A stretch of DNA of 64,000 bases from positions 989,460 to 1,053,459 of the forward strand of contig VXAY01006827.1 of NCBI GenBank assembly GCA_013399855.1, in the 5' to 3' direction. The DNA is from Oxyruncus cristatus. Lineage: Eukaryota; Chordata; Aves; Passeriformes; Cotingidae. Below, in pieces: positions 49,501-57,900 of the stretch. Numbering within the stretch: position 1 is the first letter of the stretch; every line of letters begins with the position of its first letter. The notes beneath the pieces are model-generated. The model was not told where the DNA came from and ran no database searches. It was given only the letters and a program-made list of their open reading frames with translations. Made by a program: the position numbers and the translations under genes.

Positions 49501-52245
49501 TGCACTGAAATAGTTGTCTCTTAAGGTATCTTCTTTTTTTAAAAATTAAAATACAAACAAAGTCATGCACTTCTAAAAGATATACTTTTATGGGTTAACC
49601 TTTAATCTATGTTTTTTTTTTTCTGGAGAGGGAGCAGCGGGGAAAGAAACATTAAAAAAAAAATAAAAAAAGAGCTGCTTCAGACAAAGAAAATCATCCT
49701 ATTCATCCAAAGATGTTATTTTAATTGGTTAGGAGGAATCATTGTCAAATGTGTTACATATCTGCATGGAATTTCTAGGCAGCCATTGTTGGCAGTGTTG
49801 CATTCACTCCAACCAAGGGCACACGGGGTTATCTGGCAGAACTGTGTGAGACCAGGAAATAAATCTGCAGGAAGCAACCGAGATACTCAGCGTGGCTGTC
49901 AGGCGAGGGCTGGCAAAGTGATGAAAGGAAAAAAAACTGCACAATAACAACAATCATTATTTCTTCAATTCTGGGAACTATATCCTGTTAGAAAGAGAGG
50001 CTGAAAAGTTCACTGTTTGCCATCACAGTTCTATAAAGAAAAGATGACTGATCATACTGCTAACGTTTTTAATTAATAATCTATTCTTTCTTTTTTATAA
50101 TCCGGCTTAATTAGCCCAGACGCTCAACAAAACTTGAAGTACAAAAACATATGGTCACAGAAAATAATGTGATGTCACAGATAATCCACTTAGGTCATCT
50201 TAAGTCCTCATATTATTATGAAAAAAATATCAACAGCCAAAGGACTCATTAGATAGCAGCAACCCAGAGATATTTCATTATTTATAACACATAAGTACTA
50301 AATTAAAGACAAGTAACTCCCTGGCTAACACATAAATGTGCAGGTACATTAAAATATAAGCACAAATGAATTTCAATGAAATTCCACATAACTAAATCAT
50401 ATTAGACTGTAGATGTTTGCTATATAATATTGAACCTGATTAATTTATTCAAAGTATATTTTTATACCTTAATCCTAGTTAAATTTAGTGCTTTTTGAAG
50501 CAGTATAAAAACAAAATCCCAACATTAAGAAGGCAGATACTTAAAAACAATTTTCAGATCATCTTAAGGAACAATTTCATTATCAGTGACTCACATGAAA
50601 ATTTTAATTTCTAAATATGTCCCTAGGGCCCAACTGAAGCTTGTAGCATGCCTAAAATAGTGAGCAGAAGTAAAAAGTCTTCTGGTGATTCCCAAACTGA
50701 ATTCCTGCTTCTTCCAGAGAAACTTTTTAGATCTTTGCACTTACAAAGAGTGGTTTAAAACCAGTTGCCCAGCACAAGGCTATGAAGCATTTTCCTGATA
50801 TTTCAGTTTATTTGCAAAGCATTGTCTCAACGCTTTTTACGCTGAACTCCCCACGTTGCGCACAGCACTTCATTCAGCTGGTGCAGCACGAGAGTAGGTG
50901 TAAAATTTCATCTTTAAAAACACAAACATCACCATCAAAGCAACATAAACCGTGCCCAGTTCCCGGAGCCCTGGTAAAGCAACAAAAAGAGAAGCCTTGT
51001 GTACGACAGTCCAACTGCAGTTACGTTTTTTTAATTTTATTTTTTTTTTTTTAATTACGTGGCTGATCGGAAAAATCACGAGCGTTCACAGAAGGCTGTC
51101 CAGGCCTTTCCCCTGCTTTCACAGTTAACGTAGGCCATACAAATATTAAACTCTAATGCCAGCCTTGAACTTGTTGTGAATGTTAAAACCATGACAAACT
51201 CGAGTCAATAATGCATCTGATTTGAACCACGGGAGGCCGAATACCTTCTGTGAGCCGCAGTTATGACCTTACAAAACAACCACACTTTCCCAAAATTAAT
51301 AAAAACCTGCAGTGAAGTCAAAATTGAGGCTATGTCTTGGTTTTTTTTTTCTTTTTTTTTCTTTTTTTTTTCTCCTGGCAGTTCTTACCTTTTTGTTGTT
51401 CTCTTTAATATCTTGAGGATTCAGGGACTTGTAGTCACTGAGGGGGAAAATGGCACAGTGGGTATGTACAGTATTTGATAAAAGCAGCAGTTTTAAAACA
51501 AACTAAATCTAAAAATTTGACATACAATAATATCATATAGTAACTAGCAATTTCACAGCAATTCAATCAACAAAACTAATAGTGTGGAAAATTAAAGGAA
51601 TAAATAAATAAATAAATAAACACCGATTACATGTTTCATTGCCTGAAGCTTTCCATCTAAAAAAGAAGTTAAGGCAGGGACTAGAGGCCGGCCTTGACAA
51701 CCAAATTTACCAGGAGGTAATCCGTCCTTGTCAGCGTACAAAGAGCTTATTCCTCTCATCTCATTTCAACACCGGCGCAATTCTCATAATCATCCTGAAG
51801 TCAGTTCTTTGTATAAGATTAAGAAGAAGAAAAACAAATCACGGAGAGGGGAGAAATAATTGTTTATGCAACAAGGGAGAGCACAGAGGTCACAAAGTTT
51901 GAACATTCATAAATCTGGTTTCTTAGAAAGGATGGTTCCCTGCTTGGAAGGAAAGGGTGAAAACAATCCAACATCTGAAATGAACACGATTTGATTTTTA
52001 CATAAACTTAACTGTTCTATATTTCTACGAGAGTTAGGTTATGCAGGCAAAGAGTACACAACTTACATTAGGTCTGGTCTAAAGTGATGTAATATTGCAC
52101 AAAAGGATAAACCATTTCTCCACGACGTAGTAAAATTGGTGATTTTCACTCCCCTATAGTTTTTTGTAACTTCTTTGCACCACACGAGCAGTGACTGACT
52201 AGCGTTTGGCTTTCTCCCCAAAACAGGACTTGGTATCGGGCTTGG
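7208..52245 (-). CDS. EHBP1: EHBP1, EH domain-binding protein 1 (partial gene, ten internal exons joined)
   Basis: This partial gene encodes a cytoplasmic adaptor that links endocytic and recycling membranes to actin. In known family members, NPF motifs bind EHD proteins, a CH domain associates with actin, and a C-terminal bMERB domain binds Rab8-family GTPases. Ten exons splice in frame with GT-AG sites and give about 683 codons; vertebrate EHBP1 has about 1230 residues. I recognise the CH domain ([58 protein letters not shown]), the Ser/Asp-rich linker ([19 protein letters not shown]), the basic helices ([14 protein letters not shown]) and the start of bMERB ([20 protein letters not shown]). 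The paralogue EHBP1L1 has a much longer, different linker, so EHBP1 is preferred. N-terminal exons lie beyond the right edge and the terminal exons beyond the left edge. No promoter, start codon, stop codon or poly(A) site is inside the window. Confidence 0.96.
7332..9847 (-). other. EHBP1: EHBP1 intron (2516 bp)
   Basis: This intron separates the charged exon at 9848-9954 from the bMERB exon. It is AT-rich unique sequence with a short A run near 8778-8792. Around 8840-8960 and 9340-9450 there are TTAATTAA-like and GTTAAC cores in otherwise non-repetitive DNA. No second gene or mobile element is visible. Confidence 0.85.
9848..9954 (-). CDS. EHBP1: EHBP1 exon: charged segment entering bMERB domain
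   Basis: This exon has 107 nt. Two bases complete a Glu codon, then 35 codons encode [28 protein letters not shown] and SEDEVLN, ending in phase 0. The peptide is charged and probably helical, just ahead of or at the beginning of the bMERB (formerly DUF3585) coiled-coil domain. The acceptor is TTTTTTCAAG and the donor is GTATAT. It has no start or stop codon of its own and was found by matching the family sequence and the phases of the flanking exons. Confidence 0.95.
9955..10104 (-). other. EHBP1: EHBP1 short intron (150 bp)
   Basis: This is the only very short intron in the window; the next shortest is 629 bp. It begins with a weak donor (GTAGGA) and ends with the pyrimidine-rich acceptor CCTTTTTTCAAG. 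Such a small intron is normally recognised by intron definition, which can compensate for the weak donor. Confidence 0.93.
10105..10243 (-). CDS. EHBP1: EHBP1 exon: linker before bMERB domain
   Basis: This exon has 139 nt from the preferred acceptor, enters in phase 0 and exits with one base. It encodes [36 protein letters not shown] and [32 protein letters not shown] is strongly conserved, probably a functional short motif region ahead of the Rab-binding domain. The acceptor is a tandem CAGCAG: the upstream AG (exon start 10246) would add a Gln before the Asn. I prefer the downstream AG because the mammalian protein has Ser-Gly-Thr directly after Lys. The donor GTAGGA is weak, and the following intron has only 150 bp. 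Confidence 0.95.
10243..10248 (-). promoter_or_regulatory. EHBP1: Tandem NAGNAG splice acceptor of the 10105-10243 exon
   Basis: On the transcript strand the intron ends TTTTTTTCCCAGCAG, then AATGGAAC. The two AG dinucleotides are three bases apart, so splicing can include or drop one CAG codon (Gln) without a frame change. Comparison with the mammalian protein favours use of the downstream AG. Confidence 0.8.
10244..13014 (-). other. EHBP1: EHBP1 intron (2771 bp)
   Basis: This intron holds a long GT/T tract at 10440-10580 close to its 3' end and is otherwise unique AT-rich sequence. No exon, conserved repeat or non-coding RNA gene was recognised in it. The minus-strand frame 12605-13000 is intronic readthrough next to the exon at 13015-13142. 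Confidence 0.85.
10440..10580. repeat. (GT)n followed by a 78-base T homopolymer
   Basis: A (GT)7-like run at 10445-10458 leads into T-rich sequence, then an uninterrupted run of 78 T from 10476 to 10553. Short GTTT units follow. On the transcript strand this is an A78 tract about 230 bases upstream of an acceptor. Length is likely polymorphic and prone to assembly error. Confidence 0.95.
13015..13142 (-). CDS. EHBP1: EHBP1 exon: Lys-rich helix and Ser/Gln linker
   Basis: This exon has 128 nt. Two bases complete an Ala codon, then 42 codons encode [34 protein letters not shown] and DSSEQDIK, ending in phase 0. DLKLKKLLE is a short predicted helix; the rest is polar linker. The acceptor is CATATTTAG and the donor is GTAAGT. 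The match to vertebrate EHBP1 is near complete, with small substitutions such as L-M-D for L-V-D and T-D-S-S for T-E-S-S. Confidence 0.96.
13143..16164 (-). other. EHBP1: EHBP1 intron (3022 bp)
   Basis: This is AT-rich unique intronic sequence. A slightly more GC-rich, non-repetitive section lies at 15200-15480. I saw no exon with acceptable phases and no recognisable repeat family. Confidence 0.8.
16165..16281 (-). CDS. EHBP1: EHBP1 exon: acidic linker segment
   Basis: This exon has 117 nt, phase 1 at both ends, so it is a symmetric cassette. It completes an Asp codon and encodes [30 protein letters not shown] and LENDLDST, then leaves a single G. The peptide is very acidic at its start and contains [13 protein letters not shown], a segment conserved in vertebrate EHBP1. 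The bird-type DEDEDDDN run is longer than the DENDN I know from the mammalian protein. The acceptor is TTCCTACAG and the donor is GTAATT, weaker than the others. The CR1 fragment lies about 600 bp upstream in transcript direction. Confidence 0.95.
16875..17940 (-). mobile_element. CR1 LINE fragment, 5'-truncated, sense on minus strand
   Basis: This is the 3' end of a non-LTR retrotransposon of the chicken repeat 1 type. On the minus strand, broken reading frames give the C-terminal reverse-transcriptase region: DTPEG-like [39 protein letters not shown] and [14 protein letters not shown] at 17862-17590, then [20 protein letters not shown] and [15 protein letters not shown] at 17337-17107. The 3' end, near 16875, has the tandem GTTCTGTG-type 8-mer that replaces a poly(A) tail in CR1. 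The element is truncated at its 5' side near 17940, interrupted by frameshifts and by an internal duplication with an N, and cannot be active. Boundaries are accurate to about 10-15 bp. Confidence 0.95.
17309..17571. repeat. 131-bp tandem duplication split by a single N, inside CR1
   Basis: Positions 17309-17439 and 17441-17571 are the same 131-bp CR1 segment, differing at only three positions that I could count. The copies meet exactly at the one undetermined base, 17440. Normal CR1 elements have this segment once. The exact abutment on an N is typical of two overlapping contigs joined without merging, or of two haplotypes placed in series, though a true tandem duplication is possible. Confidence 0.93.
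18033..18200 (+). mobile_element. MIR-like ancient SINE remnant
   Basis: The order of blocks resembles the MIR core and 3' region: a GAAGTAGGTGATTATTATAA block followed by AATTAAGGCACAGAAAGAG and TAAGTAACCTGAGGAAGATC. In MIR these correspond to the GAGGTAGGTACTATTATT, GAGGCACAGAGAGG and TAAGTAACTTGCCCAAGGTC blocks. Divergence is high, as expected for an element this old. Identified by eye only. Confidence 0.6.
23618..23765 (-). CDS. EHBP1: EHBP1 exon: second basic helix
   Basis: This exon has 148 nt, enters in phase 0 and exits with one base (G) of the next codon. It encodes [38 protein letters not shown] and [11 protein letters not shown]. The first part is a basic amphipathic helix related to that of the preceding exon; [19 protein letters not shown] is a segment strongly conserved among EHBP1 proteins. 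The acceptor is tandem: TTAG followed by CAG. Use of the second AG would start the exon at 23762 and drop one Gln. The donor is GTGAGC. The upstream intron is the longest complete one in the window (18.6 kb). Confidence 0.96.
23762..23767 (-). promoter_or_regulatory. EHBP1: Tandem NAGNAG splice acceptor of the 23618-23765 exon
   Basis: The transcript strand reads TATCTTAGCAG then CAAGATGAAG. Both AGs could be used; the upstream one gives Gln-Gln-Asp and the downstream one a single Gln-Asp. The mammalian protein I know has two Gln, which favours the upstream AG as the major site. Confidence 0.8.
25432..25442. repeat. C homopolymer (11 bases)
   Basis: An uninterrupted run of 11 C lies in an otherwise pyrimidine-rich stretch. 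It has no associated feature. Confidence 0.95.
27494..27541 (+). repeat. 24-bp tandem duplication
   Basis: Two adjacent 24-bp copies beginning AGGATTACC differ at one base (G or A at the tenth position of the unit). It is a local intronic duplication without other context. Confidence 0.93.
29776..29810. repeat. A-rich tract beside a GC-rich patch
   Basis: Two A runs of 16 and 12 bases are separated by GGGAAAG. They are followed at 29840-30065 by a GC-rich segment, unusual in this AT-rich intron. Confidence 0.9.
31145..31160. repeat. 16-bp perfect palindrome
   Basis: TATCGACATGTCGATA is its own reverse complement. It is overlapped by a direct repeat of TCGATATTAT at 31138-31147 and 31155-31164. 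Confidence 0.95.
31893..31934. repeat. C-run cluster (G-quadruplex type) containing a 6-base assembly gap
   Basis: C runs of 13, 5, 5 and 5 bases lie at 31893-31905, 31908-31912, 31920-31924 and 31930-31934, with six N at 31914-31919. On the transcript strand these are G runs separated by short loops, the pattern of a G-quadruplex. The gap inside it is probably caused by the structure. Confidence 0.93.
36735..36800 (+). mobile_element. Possible MIR-like trace
   Basis: The segment with CCATGGAAGCGTTATTACCC followed by TTCAGATGAGAACTGAGATG resembles the MIR region with a short run of Ts or pyrimidines followed by GATGAGGAAACTGAGG. The match is short and could be chance. Confidence 0.3.
38286..38900 (+). 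repeat. Purine-rich (A/G) low-complexity block
   Basis: About 600 bp in which the plus strand is dominated by A and G, with repeated GAAAG, GGAAGA and AGAGA-like units and an A-rich end at 38857-38882. The minus-strand open frames here (for example 38437-38787, rich in Leu, Ser and Phe) result from the pyrimidine composition and are not genes. Confidence 0.75.
42345..42488 (-). CDS. EHBP1: EHBP1 exon: first basic helix
   Basis: This exon has 144 nt (48 codons, phase 0 to phase 0), so skipping it would keep the frame. It encodes [20 protein letters not shown], then [16 protein letters not shown] and [12 protein letters not shown]. The first two thirds are a charged amphipathic helix, probably coiled coil. 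The tail holds two copies of the residues NKQL, encoded by an 11-bp direct repeat. The acceptor is TTTTTAAG and the donor is GTAAGA. The helix matches vertebrate EHBP1 closely; the tail after KAGNK differs more from the mammalian form. Confidence 0.95.
42352..42398 (-). repeat. EHBP1: 11-bp direct repeat inside an EHBP1 coding exon
   Basis: AATAAGCAGCT on the transcript strand occurs twice, at plus positions 42388-42398 and 42352-42362, exactly 36 bp apart. Both copies are in the same frame and encode Asn-Lys-Gln-Leu, so the tail of this exon contains a small in-frame repeat. Confidence 0.93.
42489..44368 (-). other. EHBP1: EHBP1 intron (1880 bp)
   Basis: This intron lies between the large linker exon and the first basic-helix exon. 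It contains a GAT-type trinucleotide run near 43455-43478 and a MIR-like remnant at about 43795-43955. The open frames at 43145-43517 on both strands show no family resemblance. Confidence 0.85.
43795..43955 (+). mobile_element. MIR-like ancient SINE remnant
   Basis: Blocks in MIR order are visible: TCATCCTCACAGTAAATCTG, GCAAGGTAGGTGGGCATATA, TCTTCATAGAAAAGAAAATG and GAAGTAACATGCTTTAGGCC. They correspond to the MIR segments with CTCACAACAACCCT, GAGGTAGGTA, ACAGATGAGGAAACTG and TTGCCCAAGGTCAC. The order and spacing fit better than chance, but divergence is high. Confidence 0.62.
44369..45283 (-). CDS. EHBP1: EHBP1 large exon: CH domain end and disordered central linker
   Basis: At 915 nt (305 codons, phase 0 at both ends) this is the largest exon in the window. 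It begins [20 protein letters not shown], which completes the CH domain through [21 protein letters not shown]. After [16 protein letters not shown] it becomes low in hydrophobic residues and rich in Ser, Asp, Glu and Thr, as expected for a disordered, phosphorylatable linker ([19 protein letters not shown], then [15 protein letters not shown]). It ends [13 protein letters not shown]. The acceptor is GTTTTTAAAG and the donor is GTAAGA. Homology to mammalian EHBP1 is strong over the first 150 or so residues and patchier in the last 120, as usual for this linker. Confidence 0.97.
47690..47760 (-). mobile_element. Possible MIR-like remnant, reverse orientation
   Basis: TCTCAGAGTCTATAAAATGA, AGATGAGGACAGTG and TTCAGGGTTGTCAGGAAAGG resemble the reverse complement of the MIR core: CTCAGTTTCCTCATCTGTAA, AATGGGGATAAT and the block with CATAGGGTTGTTGTGAGG. 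Short and diverged. Confidence 0.45.
47802..47859. repeat. Chain of overlapping inverted repeats
   Basis: Four perfect short inverted repeats share arms. GGATATT (47802-47808) pairs with AATATCC (47812-47818); AATATC (47812-47817) also pairs with GATATT (47824-47829). TGCTGCAA (47831-47838) pairs with TTGCAGCA (47842-47849), and TTGCAGC (47842-47848) also pairs with GCTGCAA (47853-47859). Confidence 0.9.
51341..51373. repeat. T-rich tract next to the 49-nt exon
   Basis: T runs separated by single C lie 16 bp from the donor of the 49-nt CH-domain exon. On the transcript strand this is an A-rich segment just inside the intron. Confidence 0.93.
51389..51437 (-). CDS. EHBP1: EHBP1 short exon: middle of CH domain
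   Basis: This is a 49-nt exon. One base completes the Ile codon begun in the previous exon, and sixteen codons follow, encoding [16 protein letters not shown]. The peptide is the signature core of class CH domains of the EHBP/MICAL group (D-Y-x-S-L-N-P and the following helix). The acceptor is CCCCCTCAG and the donor is GTAAGA. The exon is too small to hold its own open reading frame, so it was found by homology and by the requirement for a phase-1 bridge between its neighbours. Downstream of the donor, on the transcript strand, lies an A-rich tract at 51341-51373. Confidence 0.96.
51438..52066 (-). other. EHBP1: EHBP1 intron (629 bp)
   Basis: This intron lies within the CH domain coding region. 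It contains an AAAT-type microsatellite at about 51599-51620 and otherwise unique sequence. The donor GTAAGT and the acceptor CCCCCTCAG are both strong. Confidence 0.93.
51599..51620. repeat. (AAAT)n microsatellite
   Basis: About five units of the tetranucleotide AATA in a perfect run. Confidence 0.92.
52067..52245 (-). CDS. EHBP1: EHBP1 exon: proline-rich linker end and first part of CH domain
   Basis: This exon has 179 nt, enters in phase 0 and leaves after two bases of a codon (AT, completed to Ile by the next exon). It encodes [20 protein letters not shown] followed by [34 protein letters not shown] and FRPDL. The first 16 or so residues are the end of the disordered proline/serine linker. 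From SQSLLVWC onward it is the first half of the calponin-homology fold, including the conserved Trp of helix A and the [12 protein letters not shown] helix. The acceptor is TTTCCCAG after a very long pyrimidine tract and the donor is GTAAGT, a consensus match. The encoded peptide matches vertebrate EHBP1 almost residue for residue. Confidence 0.97.
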
Positions 52246-52283
52246 CTGGGAAAAAAAAAAAACAAAAAAAAAGAAAAAGAGAG
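52246..52283 (-). promoter_or_regulatory. EHBP1: Extended polypyrimidine tract and acceptor of the first CH-domain exon
   Basis: On the transcript strand the 38 bases before the exon are almost only T and C (T runs with occasional C or a single G), ending in CCCAG. This is a very strong 3' splice site with the structure expected for U2AF and possible PTB binding. Confidence 0.85.
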
Positions 52284-54855
52284 AAGATGATAAAAGAATT
52301 TAATGGAAGATGAGAATTAACATTAATTGACCTAACTGGATGATCTGTATCCTTTGATGTGAGTTTAGGTCCTTCACAGCTGTCAGTTTACAATGACTGT
52401 AACTTGCAAAAGACACAAATCGCGAGTTATTATCTCCAGTTGTTGCCCTAGGCACTTGTCTCGAAAGGATGCAGATACACAGGATTCCAGATCTACACAG
52501 GAGAAGAGGTAAAGAATTGTACCAGTGGAAACACCGGGCTGAAAGACACTTACGGCATATTCCCGCACAGTCCGTGACACTCAGCCTTGAAAACATTTCC
52601 CAAAACGCAGCCACGGAAAAGCATCCCCACAAGCCCTTTCACTTTTAATGAAGATAACACTGGGACTGGATCAAAGGGCCAGGCAGAGCTGGGGCAGAGT
52701 TTGCCACGAGTTGCAATCCACCACTGCGTCGGGGGGGATCAAAGTCGCGACACAGGGCTGGTGTATCGCTCTCGAACAGGCTCCAGTGCGCAGTTTTGGG
52801 CTCTCTTTCTATGGAAGTGTGGGATTGCAGAAAGGTAATTATGGCACAGTGTTTCTAACCAGCCACTTCCAACCGTACCCGAAGAGTTAACCCTCTTCTG
52901 GGCTTTAGCTTTTTCTACGTGGAAAAGGAATTTCAGGTGTAAATTGTTATCAGAGGGTGGTTTCTAACAAGAATCATTAGCTAATAACAACCATTTACGA
53001 ACAGGTTATTTCGACCCTCTTAGTAACATTTTTGTGGGCATAAACCAAGAACTAAAATAGAATATTTCGGGCATTTGGCCTTTGTCAGACCATCCGCTGT
53101 TCCACAAATTCAGCGGAGAACTTACTGAGTGCAGCTGATGTTTTCAAGACTCACACACACTTATTTCTCTAGCAAAATATTGCCACTTTAAAAACTTCTT
53201 AGGGCTAATCAAAAAGACAGAATGTGACTGACACAAATCCTGAATTATAGTGAAAGAAGTCAGATCACTTGGTTTTTTTCAATGTAATATAACTAAAATC
53301 ATATATACACAACAAACAAGCTCTTGATGCACCTTAGAGCTAGAGAGTCCCCAAATAAGGATAAATAGAGCAAGCAATTTACTGTATCACAGCCACTTAA
53401 GTTTACAGTCAGACGGATTTACTTGTTATTGTCTATTTGTGAAAGACCTACGATGCCCCCCCTTGACTGAAGCCTGTCAGTGCTCAGCAATTAGCTGCTG
53501 TCAACTGATTCGTTTTCACTGCTTCTGGGGAAAAAAAACCAAACATGTAGAACCAGGGAAGTAATTTTTCGGTTACTGTCACAATTAGCCCTAAAAAGTT
53601 GTTTTATAAACAGATACAAGCACTGCTAACTCATTTAGAAAGTGCAAAATGTATACCTTGTAGAGATTTTTTTTTTTTTTAAATACCACATCATATGTGT
53701 AAATTAACTTGTTAAAAAGTGCTTATTTTTTTAATCCTGTCAACAATTCAAATCAGCATGGATAAATCCATTAACAATGAGACAAATATCTCTAAATACA
53801 CCGAATTAAGGGCTTAACAGGGATATGCAAAATAGGGAAGGAAAAGCAGCAATAAATGATAAACTTTCTTTACCACGCACAAAATCTAATCAGATAAACA
53901 AATATTGCATAGGAGCTGTCAGACACTTACTCCAGATTCAGAGTGAAGTAACTAAGATGATGTTTTTCTCCTGTTTTCTCACAATTGGAAGCAAAACCCA
54001 GTAACTGACCATTGATCTCAAATTTAAGGTACTATGTTACGTAAAATGTATTTGCTATTGTAAATTATATTTATGGAAATAACACTACTGAGAGGCAATA
54101 ATTAAAATAGCTCTATCAAACTGTGGAAAGATGATGTTAATGAATTTTTAAAGCACAAAGTTACTTCTTCAAATCATAGAGCATCACAGATACATTAAAT
54201 GTTAACTATGAAGTCTTAATACTTGTTGCTGAAATTCTCTACAAAAATTTTAAATGTTTCAGTCACCACCTAAATGCTTTCAGGTTAACTCTGAAATCAC
54301 CTTAGGCAATATTATCATTCAAATGCCTTAATTACTCATCTAACAAACTGAAGACATACCTGAATTTAAAACCATGTTTTACAAAAGGAAATCCAAAGCT
54401 ATCAAAACAATAGATTTAGCAGAATTTCACATTTTATGTAAAAATTATCAATTTTTAAAAAGCTAGATTACATTTCCGTGAATGTCTGCACTTGAGCTGG
54501 AGCTTTTGTCCGTGTTTGTCTTTCCATTAATGTTAGATTTTCTAAAAGTATTTTATCCTGAATATGCAAGACTTAGGATGTGCATAATGTACTTACACAA
54601 TTTTCTCTTCTCTTAGCTGATAAAGCAGAAGTTACATAAGGTGTTCTTTCTATACTTAGTAGTCCAAGTTTTTTTGGATAAAGGTGAAGTTAACATTAGG
54701 ACAATGTTATGCTCCCAATCACCACCCGAGTCAAAGCTTTTGTTATTTAATCTATGACAAAAGCATTCAATTCAAGACACAATGGAAATACATGAGTAAA
54801 GGCAGGACTGTGTGTGAGCACTTGACATACCTTCAGAGGCATTAACAAATGTTAG

Positions 54856-54939
54856 TTTTTTGGTGGTTTTTTTTGTTTTGTTTTGGTTTTTTGTTTTTTT
54901 TTGGGGGGGGTTGTTTGTTTGTTTGTTTGGGTTTTTTTG
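54856..54939. repeat. T/G low-complexity tract with G8 and (GTTT)n
   Basis: T runs broken by G or GG, then a run of eight G at 54903-54910, then four GTTT units. It is likely variable in length. Confidence 0.93.
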
Positions 54940-57900
54940 TGAAAAAGATTTTCTTTTGATACTTGTACATCATACGTATTAGTTACTGTTTTGGTACAAG
55001 CACAGTTACTACCAGGTGCCTATTTCTAGTATGTATTTGCTCTACGAGATCAGCAGGAACTGATCAGATGAATGAAAATTTAATAAGCTTTCTCTAATAT
55101 CATTCTTTTCTTTTAAGCACCGACTACACAATTCTTCCAAACAACACGGCAGTCATGACTTGCCTATTTGAATTCAAACCCCAAAGGCCCTGAAAACTTG
55201 GTTGGAAATGGCCCCAAAAAGCATGAGATACCCACACCAGGCTGCTAGATCTGCTCACTGATCAACAGGTTACCGAATGTAATGCAACTGACTTTTATCC
55301 AGCTGTGGAATAACTGCACAGAAGTGCAGAGGTTCGAGAGCTGGTCCCTCACTTGCTTAGCTGAGATCTAAATGTAGCATCATGTGGATGGATTTATCAG
55401 CTGGAGTCAGCACCAGCTTTAGGATATCTTTGTTTCGCATTCAACAAAAGCACTGAAGTCTCTATTCTTCTTTTACATGTTCTGGAAGCTCAGTTAATAT
55501 GTTTTATAGTGTATGCATTTTTCCTCTTGGGAGATTATCCCATCAGACCACTACTCTGTGTTAACAAGAGGACAGCAGCTTTAAATATTAGGCTGCATCC
55601 CTACATTTGAAACTATTCAGAGCTGTTTTGCTGCTCTCAAGAGCGCAGCACCAGGCACACTGATGGTTCAGAGAGAGAGGGTTGAGCTGCATCTCTGACA
55701 CACAGGACAACACTCAGGAGAAGAAAATCAAGACTGAAATTCTGATGAGAACACGGGGCTGTGGACTGAGATCTCATATGAGACACAGTGAACAAGCTCT
55801 GAAGTCTGAGCAACTCCAGAGCTTGCAGACAGGTTGCATGGGGGTAGAGGAGTTTAAAGAAAGCAGAAGGCAGTGTTAAAGGCTGGAAAGAAAGAGGTCG
55901 AGAGGAGTAAGGAAAAAAAAAGTATGTAACCTAGGTAGAAGACGTACATGGTTTGAGTTTTTTATTAATGAACACAACTCCTGAAAGAGAAAAGGAGCTG
56001 AAAGAACAACCCAGGATTGGTAGGAACCCAGGAGGAAGGGAAGCTGAGACTGAGATAGACCTGGCAGTCAGAATAGGGAAGACCTACAAACAATGAATAA
56101 ACAAGTTTTTTTCTTGAAGAAGCAAGTACAGACACTGGTCTCTGACTTTTTTTACTGAGCAAAACAAAAGGGACTTTCCCTTACCCCTATCAAAACCACA
56201 GTGCTGTCTAGGCTCACTGAAAATTGTGAAATCATTGAAATGCAAGATAAGGTAAATGAAAGTAATGCACAAGTAGGTGAGTGAAAATGTACAGCGTGTG
56301 GCTGGACGTAGACAAAGTTTAGGAAGCTCAACCGAACTGATCAGTCTGAAAAGCAGTAAAAAGGTGCAATAGAACCAAGACATCAAATACATTTCAGTCA
56401 AATAGATAAGTTTGTATCGTCAAGAGGATACCCAAGAATTCCATCTTTTCAACAACACAGGACTCCACCCATAGGAGCCTGGGAGTATTAGAAATTGAAT
56501 ATGGCTCATTTAATACAATTTATGCCTTTGGCAAGGTCCATACATGTCCAACACGCATTCAGTTTTGTTTGTTATGGGCTGTGGAACAGTCTAGGCCTAA
56601 GTCAAAATATTATTTTTACTAGTATCAGGAATATCAAACATCAAACACAAGACGGGAAGAGTGCAAAGATAGAATAAAACTGTCTTCTGTTTTATTCCGA
56701 AAATAGAGAAAACATCCTGATGACCCTGAGCTGTGGTGAGATGTCCTTTACTTAGGCCAGTTAGTTATTTTTTTATGTAGCAGGTCATCATAATGCTATG
56801 ATGGCTTCAGTGACACAACAAAATACAAGTGGCATTGCTCTTTGCTTCTAGTAAGGGAAGACCACCCATATATTAGAAAACACACATTTTCTAGAAAGAA
56901 ATGTTAGGAGTTCTGCTATCCTGTTACTCTGAAAGACAAATGCATCAGCTTAGAACTACATTGTTTAACTTTGTGCTCTCTGTTTGCATGGCATGGTGTG
57001 TTGCTAAACAAAACATCTCTAGTTCCTACTGTCCCTAAAAACGAAGAAGATATGAAAATCCAGCTGCTAGGCACAATTTACAGATTCAATTAATTTATTT
57101 CCTATATATGATTAATAACAAGTATTCCGGTAACCTCCAGGCTTCATCAGCACCGTACATCTTAAAACTTTGCCTTCCTCACTCTTCTGATCGTGCCTAC
57201 AAGCTAATGTGGACAGGCAATAAAACATAAGCTTTTATCTTAAAACCCTTAGGCATAAGCTTTTAATTGCTTATCTTTTTACAGGTTTAATTTTGGCACA
57301 ACCAAACCAGTCCATGTTCAATCATAACCTTAACATTTAGACATCTGCCTGAGCTGACACGATGCTCTCATGTTTGAATCTGGCAAGGTGAAGAGGAAGG
57401 TGAAATCCTCAGGACACACCTCAAGTTAGCTGTTGGTCAAGGAGGTCAAATTATTTCATGCTAAGAGGTTCTCAGTTGCCTGTTACATATTTTGATGGCC
57501 GTGAGTCTGGAAAGAGCTTTTCCGAACCATGCCTGACTAAAGAAAGGAAAGCAGCCCTGCAGGTAAGTGCCTCTGGTTACTTTTACTCTGAGCATTGAGG
57601 AAGTGGTCTGGTAGAAAATGATGGTATGTGGTCATACAACTGAAATGTGCACGTGCTTATAACCTACAGGCATCCAGTGCACAAAGATGGGAGAGACGGC
57701 AACAACAAAGGCTATTCATTATTTTGTAATTTTTATAATTATCTGGTAGCCTCTTTTTGCCTTTTACTTCGTCTGGTAATGAAGTAACATTTTCCTAGCA
57801 CGGTCTTTTTTTGGGTTTTGGTTTGGTTTTCATTGTTAGGGATTAAAAGGATAAAAGAACCCATGTATTCAGAACTAAACTCTAAACCTCCAGAACCAAA

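Larger units (their letters stand above)
45284..51388 (-). other. EHBP1: EHBP1 intron (6105 bp)
   Basis: This intron sits within the CH domain coding region, between the 49-nt exon and the large exon. It holds an A run near 45799-45811, a MIR-like trace on the minus strand near 47690-47760, overlapping inverted repeats at 47802-47859, and T-rich tracts at 49608-49621, 51035-51052 and 51341-51373. No further exon was recognised. Confidence 0.85.
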
